NCBI RefSeq assembly: GCF_005862235.1
Contig: NZ_VCEK01000004.1
Coordinates: 1-64,000 of the forward strand
DNA from: Saccharomonospora piscinae
GTDB taxonomy: Bacteria > Actinomycetota > Actinomycetes > Mycobacteriales > Pseudonocardiaceae
DNA length: 64,000 nucleotides
Direction of reading: 5' to 3'
Part shown: in pieces, positions 10,236-18,467 of the stretch
Numbering within the stretch: the stretch's first letter is position 1
How the letters are laid out: every line of letters starts with the position of its first letter
The notes under the pieces: generated by a model
Told to the model about the DNA's origin: nothing
Databases searched by the model: none
The model's input: only the letters and a program-made list of their open reading frames with translations
Made by a program: the position numbers and the translations under genes

Positions 10236-10314
10236 CTTCGCGCCGCGCCTGACGCGCGTGCGCTCCCGGTAGCCAGCCGCCACTCTTGTCCCACGAATCC
10301 GAGGTCTGCTTCGC

Positions 10315-10809
10315 ATGTTCGCCGTGCCCGAGAACACGGTCGCGCCCCTGCCCGCCGATCAGCGTTCGCGCCACCCGGTGCGGACGGCGCTGTCCTTCGC
10401 CGCCGACCGCGCGGCCTGGCGCAACCTGCTGCGCTACGACCCCGACGAGCGGTTCGCCGCGCTCGTCGACACCGTGGACGGCCACGAGGTGTGGCTGCTG
10501 TCCTGGTTGCCGGGGCAGGGCACCGAGATCCACGACCACGGCGACACCACCGGGGCGTTCACCGTGGTCAGCGGCCAGCTCGACGAGACGGTGCACGCCG
10601 GTGGCGCCGCCGTCCGCGACCGGCCGGGGGTGCATCACGTGCGCGCGGGCCAGTCGCGGGTCTTCGGCCCCGGCTACGTCCACGAGGTGCGCAACCCCGG
10701 GCCCGATCCGGTGGTGAGCGTGCACGTCTATCAGGACGGCGGGCGCACCGTGCGGTCCGTGACCCGGTCGGCGACGTGCGCGGGCACGGCCACCCCCTTG
10801 GGCACGTAG
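10315..10809 (+). CDS. Cysteine dioxygenase (cupin family)
   Basis: Cysteine dioxygenase type I family, 164 aa, a cytosolic non-haem iron enzyme oxidising cysteine to cysteine sulfinate. The 2-His segment HDHGDTTG is near residue 63 and the third iron histidine is in GYVHEVRN near residue 123. The ATG has GAGG 9 bp upstream. It is preceded by the Cys-rich uORF. Its last 79 bp overlap, on the opposite strand, the 3' end of the next gene. No rhodanese gene is adjacent, unlike in some Streptomyces loci. Confidence 0.9.
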   Translation: MFAVPENTVAPLPADQRSRHPVRTALSFAADRAAWRNLLRYDPDERFAALVDTVDGHEVWLLSWLPGQGTEIHDHGDTTGAFTVVSGQLDETVHAGGAAVRDRPGVHHVRAGQSRVFGPGYVHEVRNPGPDPVVSVHVYQDGGRTVRSVTRSATCAGTATPLGT

Positions 10810-11423
10810 TCCGCGGTGACGGGCTCGCCGAACGTGGTGTGCACCGGCAGCACCCCGGCCCACACGTCGTGCGCGTCGAGATCGGCCTCGTTTTCACCGG
10901 GAGCCCCTGCGCGGATCTTGACCGACGCCTCGCCGAGGTCGACGGCGTAGACGAGGGTGCCCGCCAGTTCCTTCGGGCTGGGTGTGCGTGCGTAGTCCCA
11001 GGAGCCGGGACTGAGGTGCTCGCTGATCACCCGCAGCGCGTGCCACCGCTCGTCGTCGCCGGTGACGGCGCGGGTGCGGCCGTGGACGACGGCGCAGCGG
11101 AAGTTCATGGAGTGGTTGTTGAGCGAGCGCGCGTAGACGACTCCGTCGAGCACCGACACCGTGACGCAGACGTCCGTGCCCTCGGCGGCGGCCCGCACGT
11201 TGCCCGATCCCGTGGAGCCGTGCAGGTACAGGGTGCCGCCGTCGCGGCCGTACGCGGTGGGCAGGACCACCGGTGCCCCGTCGACGATCAGACCGAGGTG
11301 GCACACCAGCGCGGCGTCGAGCACCTCGTGCAGCGCGTCGCGGTCGGTGGCGTAGCGATGCGGCTTGCGGGTCGGGGTGCTGCGCGGGGTCGGGGACAGG
11401 GCGGGTGCCTGCGAGGTGCTCAT
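10731..11423 (-). CDS. Pyridoxamine 5'-phosphate oxidase-family flavin protein
   Basis: FMN-binding split-barrel protein of 230 aa. Typical segments are HLGLIVDGAPVVLPTAYGRD, LYLHGSTGSGN and a region ending TLVYAVDLGEASVKIRAG. The family is broad (PNP oxidase-like, F420- or haem-linked reductases), so the substrate is not predictable. It is divergent from a MocR-type regulator across an 84-bp gap, a common pairing in which MocR controls a B6-related gene. The 3' end overlaps the cysteine dioxygenase gene by 79 bp in antisense. Confidence 0.85.
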   Translation of the reverse strand: MSTSQAPALSPTPRSTPTRKPHRYATDRDALHEVLDAALVCHLGLIVDGAPVVLPTAYGRDGGTLYLHGSTGSGNVRAAAEGTDVCVTVSVLDGVVYARSLNNHSMNFRCAVVHGRTRAVTGDDERWHALRVISEHLSPGSWDYARTPSPKELAGTLVYAVDLGEASVKIRAGAPGENEADLDAHDVWAGVLPVHTTFGEPVTADYVPKGVAVPAHVADRVTDRTVRPPS

Positions 11424-11446
11424 GCCGACATCGTGCCCCGTACGAG

Positions 11447-11462
11447 TGGCATGATGGTATGA
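11447..11462. promoter_or_regulatory. Candidate MocR operator (8-bp direct repeat)
   Basis: TGGCATGA and TGGTATGA are adjacent (11447-11462) in the divergent PNPOx/mocR region, matching 7 of 8 bases. Known MocR/PdxR operators are commonly direct repeats, so this is the best site here for binding by the neighbouring regulator. Confidence 0.4.
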
Positions 11463-11507
11463 CCACAGTGAGCCAATGCGAGAAGTCCACTTGCGGGGAG
11501 TGACGCC

Positions 11508-12890
11508 ATGCGTGGGGACACGACGGTGCCGGTGGCGCTGGACCGCGAGTCCCGCGTGCCGCTCGCCGTGCAGGTCGCGGACGCACTCCGGGAAGCCGCT
11601 TCGGGCGGGCACCTGCGCGGCGGCGACCGGCTGCCCTCCACCCGGGCGCTGGCCGCCAGCCTGGGAGTGAGCCGCACCGTCACCGCCGCGGCCTACGAGC
11701 AACTCCACGCCGAGGGCTGGATCGCGGGCAGGCACGGTTCCGGCACCTATGTCACCACCTCGCCGCCCACGCGCGCCGAGCGCCGCCGTGTCGTCGCGGG
11801 GCACGACCGGGTCCCCGTGCCGGAACTGCTCGCGCTGACGCCGGGCGTGCCGTGGGCCGAGGGCATCGACCGCGCGGCCTGGCGGCGGGCCTGGCGCGCG
11901 GCGGCGGACGCGCCACCGCTGCTGGTGGCCGAACGCGCCGGGCTCGTCGAGTACCGCGCCGCGATCGGCGAGCACCTGCTGCGCCATCGCGGCCTCGACG
12001 CCGCGCCCCACTCCGTGCTGGCCACCGCCGGGACCACGGCCGCCGTCGTCGAACTCGCCGCGTCGGTGCTGCGGCCCGGCGACCTCGTGGGCGTGGAGGA
12101 GCCGGGCTACCAACGGGCCGTGGCGGCGTTTCGGGGCGCGGGTGCCCGGGTGGTGCCGGTGGCCGTGGACTCCGAGGGAATGCGCACGGACGCGATCCCC
12201 GCCGGCGTGCGCGCGGTCTACTGCTCGCCCGCGCACCAGTACCCGCTCGGCAGCAGGATGAGCGCCGCACGCCGGGTCGAGCTGGTCGAACGCGCCCGCG
12301 CCGACGACTTCCTCGTGGTGGAGGACGACTACGACGGCGAGCTGCGCTACGACGTCGCGCCGCTGCCGCTGCTCGCCTCGCTCGCGCCGGACGTGGTCGT
12401 GCATCTGGGAACCACCAGCAAGATCCTCACCCCGACTCTCGGCGCGGGCTGGATGGTGGCGCCGCCCGGCGTGACCGCCGCCGTGCTGGCCTACCGCGAC
12501 GACGCGGGCACCCGGCCGTCTCCCGCCGGGCAGCGCGTGTTCGTGGAGCTGGCACGGCACGGCGACCTCGGGCGTCACCTGCGCCGGTTGCGGCGGGAGC
12601 TGTCGGTGCGCCGGGGACTGCTCGTGGGTGCGTTGCGCACCGCAGGGGTCCCGGTACTCGGCGACGACGCGGGCGCGCACCTGGTCGTCCCACTGGACTC
12701 CGGGCGCGACGAGCGTGCCCGGCTGGCGGAGGGCCGCGAACGGGGACTGCTGCTCGACGGGTTGGCCCGCCACTTCGCGGGCACTCCCACCACGGCGGGC
12801 GTCGCCGTCGGATACGCGGGCTGCTCGCGCGAGACGTTGCGAGGTGTGCTCGGGGTGCTGGTGGACGTGCTCCGGCCGACGCGAAGGTAG
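11508..12890 (+). CDS. MocR/PdxR-type GntR regulator with aminotransferase domain
   Basis: A 460-aa fusion. An N-terminal GntR winged helix (residues about 10-78, [22 protein letters not shown]) joins a fold-type I aminotransferase domain, with the PLP-lysine segment [15 protein letters not shown] near residue 305 and EEPGYQRA near 197. Such regulators sense PLP and usually control vitamin B6 or amino-acid genes. GGGGAG precedes the ATG. The divergent PNPOx-family gene is the likely target. It is followed after 10 bp by ddl, so read-through is possible. Confidence 0.92.
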   Translation: MRGDTTVPVALDRESRVPLAVQVADALREAASGGHLRGGDRLPSTRALAASLGVSRTVTAAAYEQLHAEGWIAGRHGSGTYVTTSPPTRAERRRVVAGHDRVPVPELLALTPGVPWAEGIDRAAWRRAWRAAADAPPLLVAERAGLVEYRAAIGEHLLRHRGLDAAPHSVLATAGTTAAVVELAASVLRPGDLVGVEEPGYQRAVAAFRGAGARVVPVAVDSEGMRTDAIPAGVRAVYCSPAHQYPLGSRMSAARRVELVERARADDFLVVEDDYDGELRYDVAPLPLLASLAPDVVVHLGTTSKILTPTLGAGWMVAPPGVTAAVLAYRDDAGTRPSPAGQRVFVELARHGDLGRHLRRLRRELSVRRGLLVGALRTAGVPVLGDDAGAHLVVPLDSGRDERARLAEGRERGLLLDGLARHFAGTPTTAGVAVGYAGCSRETLRGVLGVLVDVLRPTRR

Positions 12891-12900
12891 GGTGCCGCCC

Positions 12901-13998
12901 ATGAGTAGCCGCAAGACCCGAGTGGCCGTCGTGTTCGGCGGCCGGAGCACCGAGCACACCATCTCCTGTGTGTCGGCGGGCAGCATTCTGGCGAACCTCG
13001 ATCCGGACCGGTTCGAGATCGTGCCCATCGGCATCACCCGTGCCGGTGGCTGGGTCCTCGGCACGAACGATCCCGACGGCCTGCGCATCCGCGACCGCGA
13101 GCTGCCCACCGTGACCGACGGCCGGGCGCTGGTGCTCGCGGGCGATCCGACGACCGGTGGGGTCGTGACGCTGGAGGAGGGGCAGCGCGCCGAGCTGCTG
13201 TCCGCCGTGGACGTCGTGTTCCCCGTGCTGCACGGTGCCTTCGGCGAGGACGGCACCATCCAGGGGCTGCTCGAGATGGCCGACCTGCCCTACGTGGGCG
13301 CGGGCGTGTTCGCCAGCGCCGCCGCGATGGACAAGGAGTACGCGAAGAAGCTGCTCGCGGCCGAGGGACTGGAGGTGGGCCGCTACGCCGTCGTCCGCCG
13401 TGGTCAGGAGACGCTGCCCGCCGAGGAGCGGGAACGGCTCGGCCTGCCGGTCTTCGTCAAGCCCGCCCGCGCGGGCTCGTCCATCGGGATCTCGCGGGTC
13501 ACCGACTGGTCGCAACTGGAGGACGCCCTCGCGCTCGCCCGGCGGACCGACCCCAAGGTGCTGATCGAGGCCGAGACGGTGGGCCGCGAGGTCGAGTGCG
13601 GGGTGCTGGAGTTCCCCGACGGCCGCGTCGAGGCGTCACTGCCGTCCGAGATCCGGGTCTGCTCGGACGACGCGGATGCCTGGTACGACTTCGAGACGAA
13701 GTACCTGGGCGAGGACGCCGAGCTGGACATCCCGGCCAAGCTCGACGACACCGTCACCGAGGGGCTGCGCGCGGCGGCCGTTCGCGCCTTCGCCGCACTC
13801 GACTGTCAGGGACTGGCCAGGGTGGACTTCTTCGTGGGTGCCGACGGCACTCTGACGGTCAACGAGGTGAACACCATGCCCGGGTTCACCTCCACGTCGG
13901 CGTATCCGAAGATGTGGGCGGTCACGGGGGTCGACTACCCGACGCTGCTCACCACGCTCGTCGAGACCGCGCTCGCTCGCGGCACCGGACTGCGCTGA
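12901..13998 (+). CDS. ddl: D-alanine--D-alanine ligase
   Basis: Ddl, 365 aa, an ATP-grasp enzyme joining two D-alanines for peptidoglycan precursors. Motifs: VFGGRSTEH at the N-terminus, [12 protein letters not shown] near residue 110, [13 protein letters not shown] near 184 and [14 protein letters not shown] near 320. GGTAGGGTG lies before the ATG. Its location after gpsA and before the DUF3515 and thiL genes matches the mycobacterial order, apart from the cdo/PNPOx/mocR insert. Confidence 0.97.
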   Translation: MSSRKTRVAVVFGGRSTEHTISCVSAGSILANLDPDRFEIVPIGITRAGGWVLGTNDPDGLRIRDRELPTVTDGRALVLAGDPTTGGVVTLEEGQRAELLSAVDVVFPVLHGAFGEDGTIQGLLEMADLPYVGAGVFASAAAMDKEYAKKLLAAEGLEVGRYAVVRRGQETLPAEERERLGLPVFVKPARAGSSIGISRVTDWSQLEDALALARRTDPKVLIEAETVGREVECGVLEFPDGRVEASLPSEIRVCSDDADAWYDFETKYLGEDAELDIPAKLDDTVTEGLRAAAVRAFAALDCQGLARVDFFVGADGTLTVNEVNTMPGFTSTSAYPKMWAVTGVDYPTLLTTLVETALARGTGLR

Positions 13999-14022
13999 GC
14001 CGCGTCCCGCCCGCCGGGTCGC

Positions 14023-14580
14023 TCACTCGAAACTCAGCGGCACGGCGGGCAGCGCGTCGGCCACCGTCTCGGAGAGTTGTTGCAGCGGGCCCGTGCCCGC
14101 GTCGTCGGGCACGGTCAACGCCGAGTACACGCCGCGGTCGACGACGTACCAGGTCGTGGCGCCCTCGCCCGGCACGGGCAGCCACCGCACCCCGCCGATC
14201 TCGCGCAGCGTCGACGTCGGGGTGAGCTCCGGCGGGCGCTGGAGCCCGCACCGCAGCACGACCGGATTGTCCCGGCCCCACGCCAGTGCGGCCGGGGGAG
14301 CGGGCTGCGCGAGTTCCCTCCGGCCGAGCTGCTCACCGGCCGACTCCAGCGTGCCGGGCGCGGCGCGGACCAGCGTCGCGCACTCGGCCGAGCCGGACTT
14401 GGGGGCGGGGATGGACACCAGCGGCAGCGGGCCCGGCGGGTCGGCCGCTCCATCGGGAGCGTCCTGATCGGAACCGGACGGCAGTACGACGCCGAGCACG
14501 GCGACCGTCACCGCCAGCACGGCCGCCAGGACCGCGGCCGCCGCGACGAGACTCCGGGGTGGAGCACCGGTTTCGCTCAC
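14023..14580 (-). CDS. DUF3515-family membrane-anchored protein
   Basis: A 185-aa protein. A single hydrophobic segment at residues about 10-33 (LVAAAAVLAAVLAVTVAVLG) is followed by an extracytoplasmic domain with two cysteines and the segment ALAWGRDNPVVLRCGLQRP. This family (Rv2980 type) is always found beside ddl or thiL in actinobacteria; its function is unknown. It starts at GTG 14580, after GTGGGGGT. The stop converges with ddl, with a 24-bp gap. Confidence 0.85.
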   Translation of the reverse strand: MSETGAPPRSLVAAAAVLAAVLAVTVAVLGVVLPSGSDQDAPDGAADPPGPLPLVSIPAPKSGSAECATLVRAAPGTLESAGEQLGRRELAQPAPPAALAWGRDNPVVLRCGLQRPPELTPTSTLREIGGVRWLPVPGEGATTWYVVDRGVYSALTVPDDAGTGPLQQLSETVADALPAVPLSFE

Positions 14581-14599
14581 ACCCCCACTACAGCACAGC

Positions 14600-14833
14600 T
14601 CAGAGGTGGACCACGGGGCAGGTGAGGGTGCGCGTGATGCCCTCCACGTTCTGCACCCTGGCGACCACGAGCTGACCCAGTTGGTCGACGTTCTCGGCTT
14701 CGGCGCGCACGATGACGTCGTACGGTCCGGTGACGTCCTCCGATGTGGTGACGCCGGGGATGCCGGCGATCTCGGCGGCCACGGCGGCGGCCTTACCCAC
14801 TTCGGTCTGGATGAGGATGTATGCGTGTACCAC
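14600..14833 (-). CDS. Stand-alone Lrp/AsnC ligand-binding (RAM) domain protein
   Basis: A 77-aa protein consisting only of the Lrp/AsnC RAM sensor fold (VHAYILIQTEVGKAAAVAAEI, then GPYDVIVRAEAENVDQLGQLV). It lacks a helix-turn-helix. Such proteins oligomerise and bind amino acids; they may modulate full-length Lrp regulators. GTG 14833 is chosen because AGGGGAG lies upstream. It lies 19 bp upstream of the DUF3515 gene in the same direction and divergent from thiL. Confidence 0.88.
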   Translation of the reverse strand: MVHAYILIQTEVGKAAAVAAEIAGIPGVTTSEDVTGPYDVIVRAEAENVDQLGQLVVARVQNVEGITRTLTCPVVHL

Positions 14834-14961
14834 GGCGCTGCTCCCCTTCGTGTCCGGCCGTCTGAGGAAGGATGGGCGTGTAGCCAGCAACGTACCGCAG
14901 ACCTGCGACGATCGGACATCCGACAGTCGGTGGGCGGTCGACGCGACAACCGGAGGTAGGT

Positions 14962-15930
14962 GTGACAGACGGCCCCGCGTCCGGGACGGACACCGTCAGG
15001 ACACTCGGCGAGTTCGGACTGATTCAGCAGGTCACGGCAGGCCGGGCCCAGCCGCCCACGACGTTGCTCGGCCCTGGCGACGACGCCGCCGTGGTCGCCG
15101 CGCCGGACGGTCGTGTGGTGATCACCACTGACGCGCTCGTGGAGGGCGTCCACTTCCGGCTCGACTGGTCGACACCACGGCACGTGGGCCGCAAGGCCGT
15201 CGCGGTGAACCTCGCCGACATCGCCGCCATGGGCGCGGTGGCGACCTCGGTCGTCGTGGCGCTGGCCTGCCCGCCCGACACTCCGGCCTCGGTGGCCGCC
15301 GAACTGATGGACGGCGTCGCGGCCGAGGCGGCACGCGCCGGTGTGGGCGTCGTGGGCGGGGACATGGTGCGCGCGGAGAACGTCGTGCTCAGCGTCACCG
15401 CGCTCGGCGACCTCGGCGGCAGGGCCGCGGTGCCGCGTTCGGGCGCGCGGCCCGGCGACATCGTCGCGGTGTGCGGGCGGCTCGGCTGGGCGGCGGCGGG
15501 ACTCGCCGTGCTGGGGCGCGGCTTCCGGTCCCCGGTCAGCGTCGTGAACGCTCAGCGGTGTCCCGACCCGCCGTACGCCTCGGGACCCGAGGCCGCCCGT
15601 GCCGGCGCCACGGCGATGATCGACGTCTCCGACGGGCTGCTCGCCGACCTCGGGCATCTGGCCACGGCCTCGGACGTGGGCATCGACGTCCGCACCGACC
15701 GGCTGGCGGTCGCGGAGCGACTGGTCGACGTCGGCACCGCACTCGGCGCGGACCCGCTGCACTGGGTGCTCACCGGAGGTGAGGATCACGCGCTCGCGGC
15801 GACGTTCCCCTCCTTCGCGGACCTGCCGGAGGGCTGGGTCACCATCGGCTCCGTCGTGCTGCCCGACACGGGTGTGACGGTGGACGGAACTCCGTACCGG
15901 CGGGAATCAGGTTGGCAGCACTGGAGTTGA
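14962..15930 (+). CDS. thiL: Thiamine-monophosphate kinase
   Basis: ThiL, 322 aa, phosphorylates thiamine monophosphate to thiamine diphosphate. Family motifs: GDDAAVV near residue 38, TTDALVEGVHF near 56, GGDMV near 133 and IDVSDGLLADLGHLA near 220, with GGEDHAL near the C-terminus. GGAGG-like bases precede the GTG. It is followed by a GNAT gene whose start lies 44 bp downstream. Confidence 0.96.
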   Translation: MTDGPASGTDTVRTLGEFGLIQQVTAGRAQPPTTLLGPGDDAAVVAAPDGRVVITTDALVEGVHFRLDWSTPRHVGRKAVAVNLADIAAMGAVATSVVVALACPPDTPASVAAELMDGVAAEAARAGVGVVGGDMVRAENVVLSVTALGDLGGRAAVPRSGARPGDIVAVCGRLGWAAAGLAVLGRGFRSPVSVVNAQRCPDPPYASGPEAARAGATAMIDVSDGLLADLGHLATASDVGIDVRTDRLAVAERLVDVGTALGADPLHWVLTGGEDHALAATFPSFADLPEGWVTIGSVVLPDTGVTVDGTPYRRESGWQHWS

Positions 15931-15974
15931 CCAGGTTGACTGTCGCCCGAGCCGAGAGCAGCGAGGAGAACCGA

Positions 15975-16445
15975 GTGGACGTCCGTGCGGTGCCGTACAG
16001 CCATCCCGACGCGGCCAAGCTCATCGAGGCCGTGCAGCAGGAGTACGTCACCCGCTACGGCGATCCCGACGTGACGCCCGTCGACCCTGCCGAGTTCGCC
16101 CCGCCGTCGGGCGTGTTTTTGATCGGCTACGTCGGCGCGGAGCCCGCGGTGTGCGGGGGCTGGCGCGCGCACGACGAGCCGGTGGCGCCGCTGGTGGCCG
16201 GGGACGCCGAGATGAAGCGGTTGTTCGTCGTGCCCTCACAGCGCGGCAACGGGCTCGCGCGCGGCATGCTCGCGGAGCTGGAACGCTCGGCGGCCGAGGC
16301 GGGCCGGACCAGGATGGTGCTGGAGACCGGCGTCAAACAGCCCGAGGCCCTCGCCCTGTACTACGCCGAGGGCTACGAACGAATCCCGCAGTTCGGCGTC
16401 TACGCGGGCGACCCGCTGAGCGTGTGCCTGGCCAAACCGTTGTGA
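15975..16445 (+). CDS. GNAT-family N-acetyltransferase
   Basis: A 156-aa acetyltransferase with the acetyl-CoA loop VVPSQRGNGLARGML near residue 90 and a typical C-terminal ALYYAEGYERIPQFG. Substrate unknown. GTG 15975 is chosen because GAGGAG lies 7 bp upstream; earlier in-frame starts overlap thiL without a ribosome site. The stop codon is followed at once by a 21-bp repeat array. Confidence 0.88.
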   Translation: MDVRAVPYSHPDAAKLIEAVQQEYVTRYGDPDVTPVDPAEFAPPSGVFLIGYVGAEPAVCGGWRAHDEPVAPLVAGDAEMKRLFVVPSQRGNGLARGMLAELERSAAEAGRTRMVLETGVKQPEALALYYAEGYERIPQFGVYAGDPLSVCLAKPL

Positions 16446-16446
16446 C

Positions 16447-16530
16447 GCCGTGTCCGCAGCCCAGGTAGCCGTGTCCGCAGGTTGTGTAGCCGTGTCCGCA
16501 GTTCGCGTAGCTGTGTCCGCAAGTTGTGTA
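16447..16530. repeat. 21-bp tandem repeat array, locus 2 (4 units)
   Basis: Four contiguous units begin at 16447, 16468, 16489 and 16510. Each has GCCGTGTCCGCAG (last two slightly varied), a variable stretch and GTA. The array fills the gap exactly between the stop codon of the GNAT gene (16443-16445) and the opposed stop codon at 16534-16536. Each unit can form a small TGCG/CGCA hairpin. Confidence 0.9.
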
Positions 16531-16533
16531 GCC

Positions 16534-16740
16534 CTACGGCAGCCGCCGAAGTCCGTCGAGCACGGCACGGAGGACACTCATCGACGGATGTTCGGTCCGG
16601 TGCAGCGCGTTGCGTGCTTCGAAGAGGGCCTCGTCGGGGTCGACGGTAGGCCAGGTCAGTGAGACGGGTTCGACTTGCCACAGCTGTGTGGTTGGCCGCT
16701 CATCCAGGGCAGCAAGGATGACTGTGGGGAGATCACGCAC
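16534..16740 (-). CDS. Small conserved-looking hypothetical protein (68 aa)
   Basis: Unrecognised 68-aa protein, acidic to neutral, with a compact predicted helical C-terminus (DPDEALFEARNALHR, MSVLRAVLDGLRRLP). GTG 16740 overlaps the stop of the upstream Cys-rich gene by 8 bp, so the two are translationally coupled. It belongs with that gene and the divergent XRE regulator to a three-gene insert in otherwise conserved synteny. No function is assigned. Confidence 0.6.
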   Translation of the reverse strand: MRDLPTVILAALDERPTTQLWQVEPVSLTWPTVDPDEALFEARNALHRTEHPSMSVLRAVLDGLRRLP

Positions 16741-17143
16741 GCCGCGTCTCCTCAATGACGGTGTCGAAGCGGTCGGTCTTGCCGAGTGCGTCGACTGGGC
16801 ACCAGTGGCGTCGGCCGGCGTCATCGAGGCATTGTGCGATGCAGTTGCCACAGAACCGGCCGTCCACGGTGTCGTGAGGCTGATCGGGCCGCGCGACCGG
16901 CTCGGTCGAGCACAGGGCGCAGAACACAGCGCACCGCGCTGTCGGGTGCAGCGTGCCGTCGAGTTCAGTGGCACGGGCGATCATGTCGCCTCCGAGTGCG
17001 CGGAGTGCGTCGCCGACCTCACGTAGCCCGTCGGCGGGGAGTTCGCCGCCGTCCTGGGCCTCCATCAGCCGTAGCGCGACCCGCCCGAGGTCGCGGTTGA
17101 CGGCGGCCAGGCGGGCGAGCAGCTCGCGGTCCCGCGCGATCAT
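16733..17143 (-). CDS. Small Cys-rich, probably zinc-binding protein (136 aa)
   Basis: A 136-aa protein of unknown function. The first about 65 residues are helical (ARDRELLARLAAVNRDLGRV). The C-terminal half contains clustered cysteines (CAVFCALC, then CGNCIAQC and a later Cys-Pro) spaced like a treble-clef or zinc-ribbon module. ATG 17143 has GAGGAC upstream. Divergent from the XRE regulator, with which it shares a 171-bp region containing two inverted repeats, so co-regulation is likely. This is a good candidate for a partner of the regulator. Confidence 0.7.
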   Translation of the reverse strand: MIARDRELLARLAAVNRDLGRVALRLMEAQDGGELPADGLREVGDALRALGGDMIARATELDGTLHPTARCAVFCALCSTEPVARPDQPHDTVDGRFCGNCIAQCLDDAGRRHWCPVDALGKTDRFDTVIEETRRA

Positions 17144-17231
17144 CGAGCGCCGTCCTCGTGCTCGCGGTGATCACGCTCGATCCGGTCTCCTACGCCGGAC
17201 TGGTGGCCGTAGCACGGCATTCGGCATCCTC

Positions 17232-17254
17232 CGTTCCATGTCATGCGCGGAACG
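17232..17254. promoter_or_regulatory. Inverted repeat in XRE divergent region (site 1)
   Basis: CGTTCC (17232-17237) and GGAACG (17249-17254) form an inverted repeat with an 11-bp spacer. It shares the TTCC...GGAA character of the stronger palindrome at 17276 and lies closer to the minus-strand Cys-rich gene. Confidence 0.35.
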
Positions 17255-17275
17255 TAAGCGCCTCGTTACTCCGGA

Positions 17276-17307
17276 GGTTTCCTGTGTGGAAACCCAGCAG
17301 GTACCGT
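17276..17307 (+). promoter_or_regulatory. XRE operator palindrome and leaderless -10
   Basis: GGTTTCC (17276-17282) and GGAAACC (17288-17294) are a perfect inverted repeat with a 5-bp spacer. TACCGT (17302-17307) fits a -10 box, with ATG 17315 only 7 bp later and no ribosome site, which suggests a leaderless transcript. The palindrome would cover the spacer and -35 region, as expected for autorepression by the XRE protein. Confidence 0.5.
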
Positions 17308-17314
17308 CGCCAAC

Positions 17315-18463
17315 ATGCACAAGATCGGGACATCGATTCGCCGTCTTCGCCGTTGGCGTGGTCTCACCCTGGAACAGGCCGCCGGGTTGGCCGGGATCAC
17401 CAAGGGGTACCTCTCGAAGATCGAGAACGGCCGGGTGGCGGTCGACCGACGCAGCACTCTCGTCGCCATCGCTGACGCGCTGCGGGTCAGTCTCGTCGAC
17501 ATCACCGGAGACGGACTCGAGATCCGCGACCCGGACGCCGACAGTACCGTGCCCGCGATTCGTACCGCCCTGCTCGACAGCGACTTCGACGACAGCCCAC
17601 CCCGGGGTGAGCTTTCCGCGTTGCTCGCGGACACGCAGCTCGTGGCCGCCATGCGTCAGGCCAACGAGATGGCCGAGACGGGCCGTCGACTTCCGCCGCT
17701 CATCACGGCCCTGCACACCCACGCTCGGCACGCCGAGGCGTTGCGTGCGCTCGTCAGTGTCGCCCACACGACTTCGCTGCTGGTGAAGGGGCTGGGGGCG
17801 CCGGACCTGGCGTGGATAGCTGCCGATCGAGGCCACGAAGCGGCGCAGCGATTGGGCGAGCCACACTGGATCGCACTCGCCGCGTTCGCGCGCACGCAGG
17901 CGCACTCGGGCCTCGGCGCGCACCGCCGCGCTGGCGCACTGGCTCGCCAGGCGCTGGAGATCGCGCCAGACGACGCGGTCGACGTCCGTGGTGCGCTGAC
18001 ACTGACCACTGCCTTCGTGGACTCCGTGGTCGGTGACGACCCTGCGGCTGCGCTCGACGAGGCCGAGGGGCTCGCGGGACACGTAGCGGACGGCAATCGG
18101 CATCATCTGTTGTTCACCCCGGCCAACGTGGTTTTGTGGCGGATGTCGACGGCGCTCGAACAAGGTGACTATGCATCGGCCGCGACGCTTGCCGAGTCGA
18201 TCCACCCGAGTGACCTAGAGATCAACTCCCGGCGCACCACCTACTTCATCGACTACGCGCGGGCGCTGTGGGGGCTGCGGCGTCCGGATGAGCAGGTGGT
18301 CGAACTACTGAAACAAGCGGAGCGAATCGGCCCCGTGCGAGCCAGGAGTAACGCCTTCGTGCGTGAGATCGTGTTCACGATGGTCGAGCGGTCCCGGCAG
18401 CAGGCGGTCGCGCGTGAGGCGCGTGGGCTCGCGTCTCGAATGGGCTTGCTCAAGTCCCGCTGA
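17315..18463 (+). CDS. XRE-family regulator with TPR-like C-terminal domain
   Basis: A 382-aa protein. Residues about 4-60 are an XRE/Cro helix-turn-helix (IRRLRRWRGLTLEQAAGLAGITKGYLSKIENG). The remaining about 300 residues are helical repeats resembling TPRs (AALAREARQALEIAP-like units, LKQAERIGPVRA). This architecture occurs in many actinobacterial regulators that respond to peptides or partner proteins. Divergent from two coupled small genes. The module sits between thiL/GNAT and ung, which in mycobacteria are close neighbours, so it is an insertion. Confidence 0.85.
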   Translation: MHKIGTSIRRLRRWRGLTLEQAAGLAGITKGYLSKIENGRVAVDRRSTLVAIADALRVSLVDITGDGLEIRDPDADSTVPAIRTALLDSDFDDSPPRGELSALLADTQLVAAMRQANEMAETGRRLPPLITALHTHARHAEALRALVSVAHTTSLLVKGLGAPDLAWIAADRGHEAAQRLGEPHWIALAAFARTQAHSGLGAHRRAGALARQALEIAPDDAVDVRGALTLTTAFVDSVVGDDPAAALDEAEGLAGHVADGNRHHLLFTPANVVLWRMSTALEQGDYASAATLAESIHPSDLEINSRRTTYFIDYARALWGLRRPDEQVVELLKQAERIGPVRARSNAFVREIVFTMVERSRQQAVAREARGLASRMGLLKSR

Positions 18464-18467
18464 CGTA

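Noticed and set aside
16741-16974. Longer N-terminus for the 68-aa protein
   Set aside because: The extra part overlaps the Cys-rich gene in another frame and is compositionally a shadow; the coupled GTG at 16740 is the better start.
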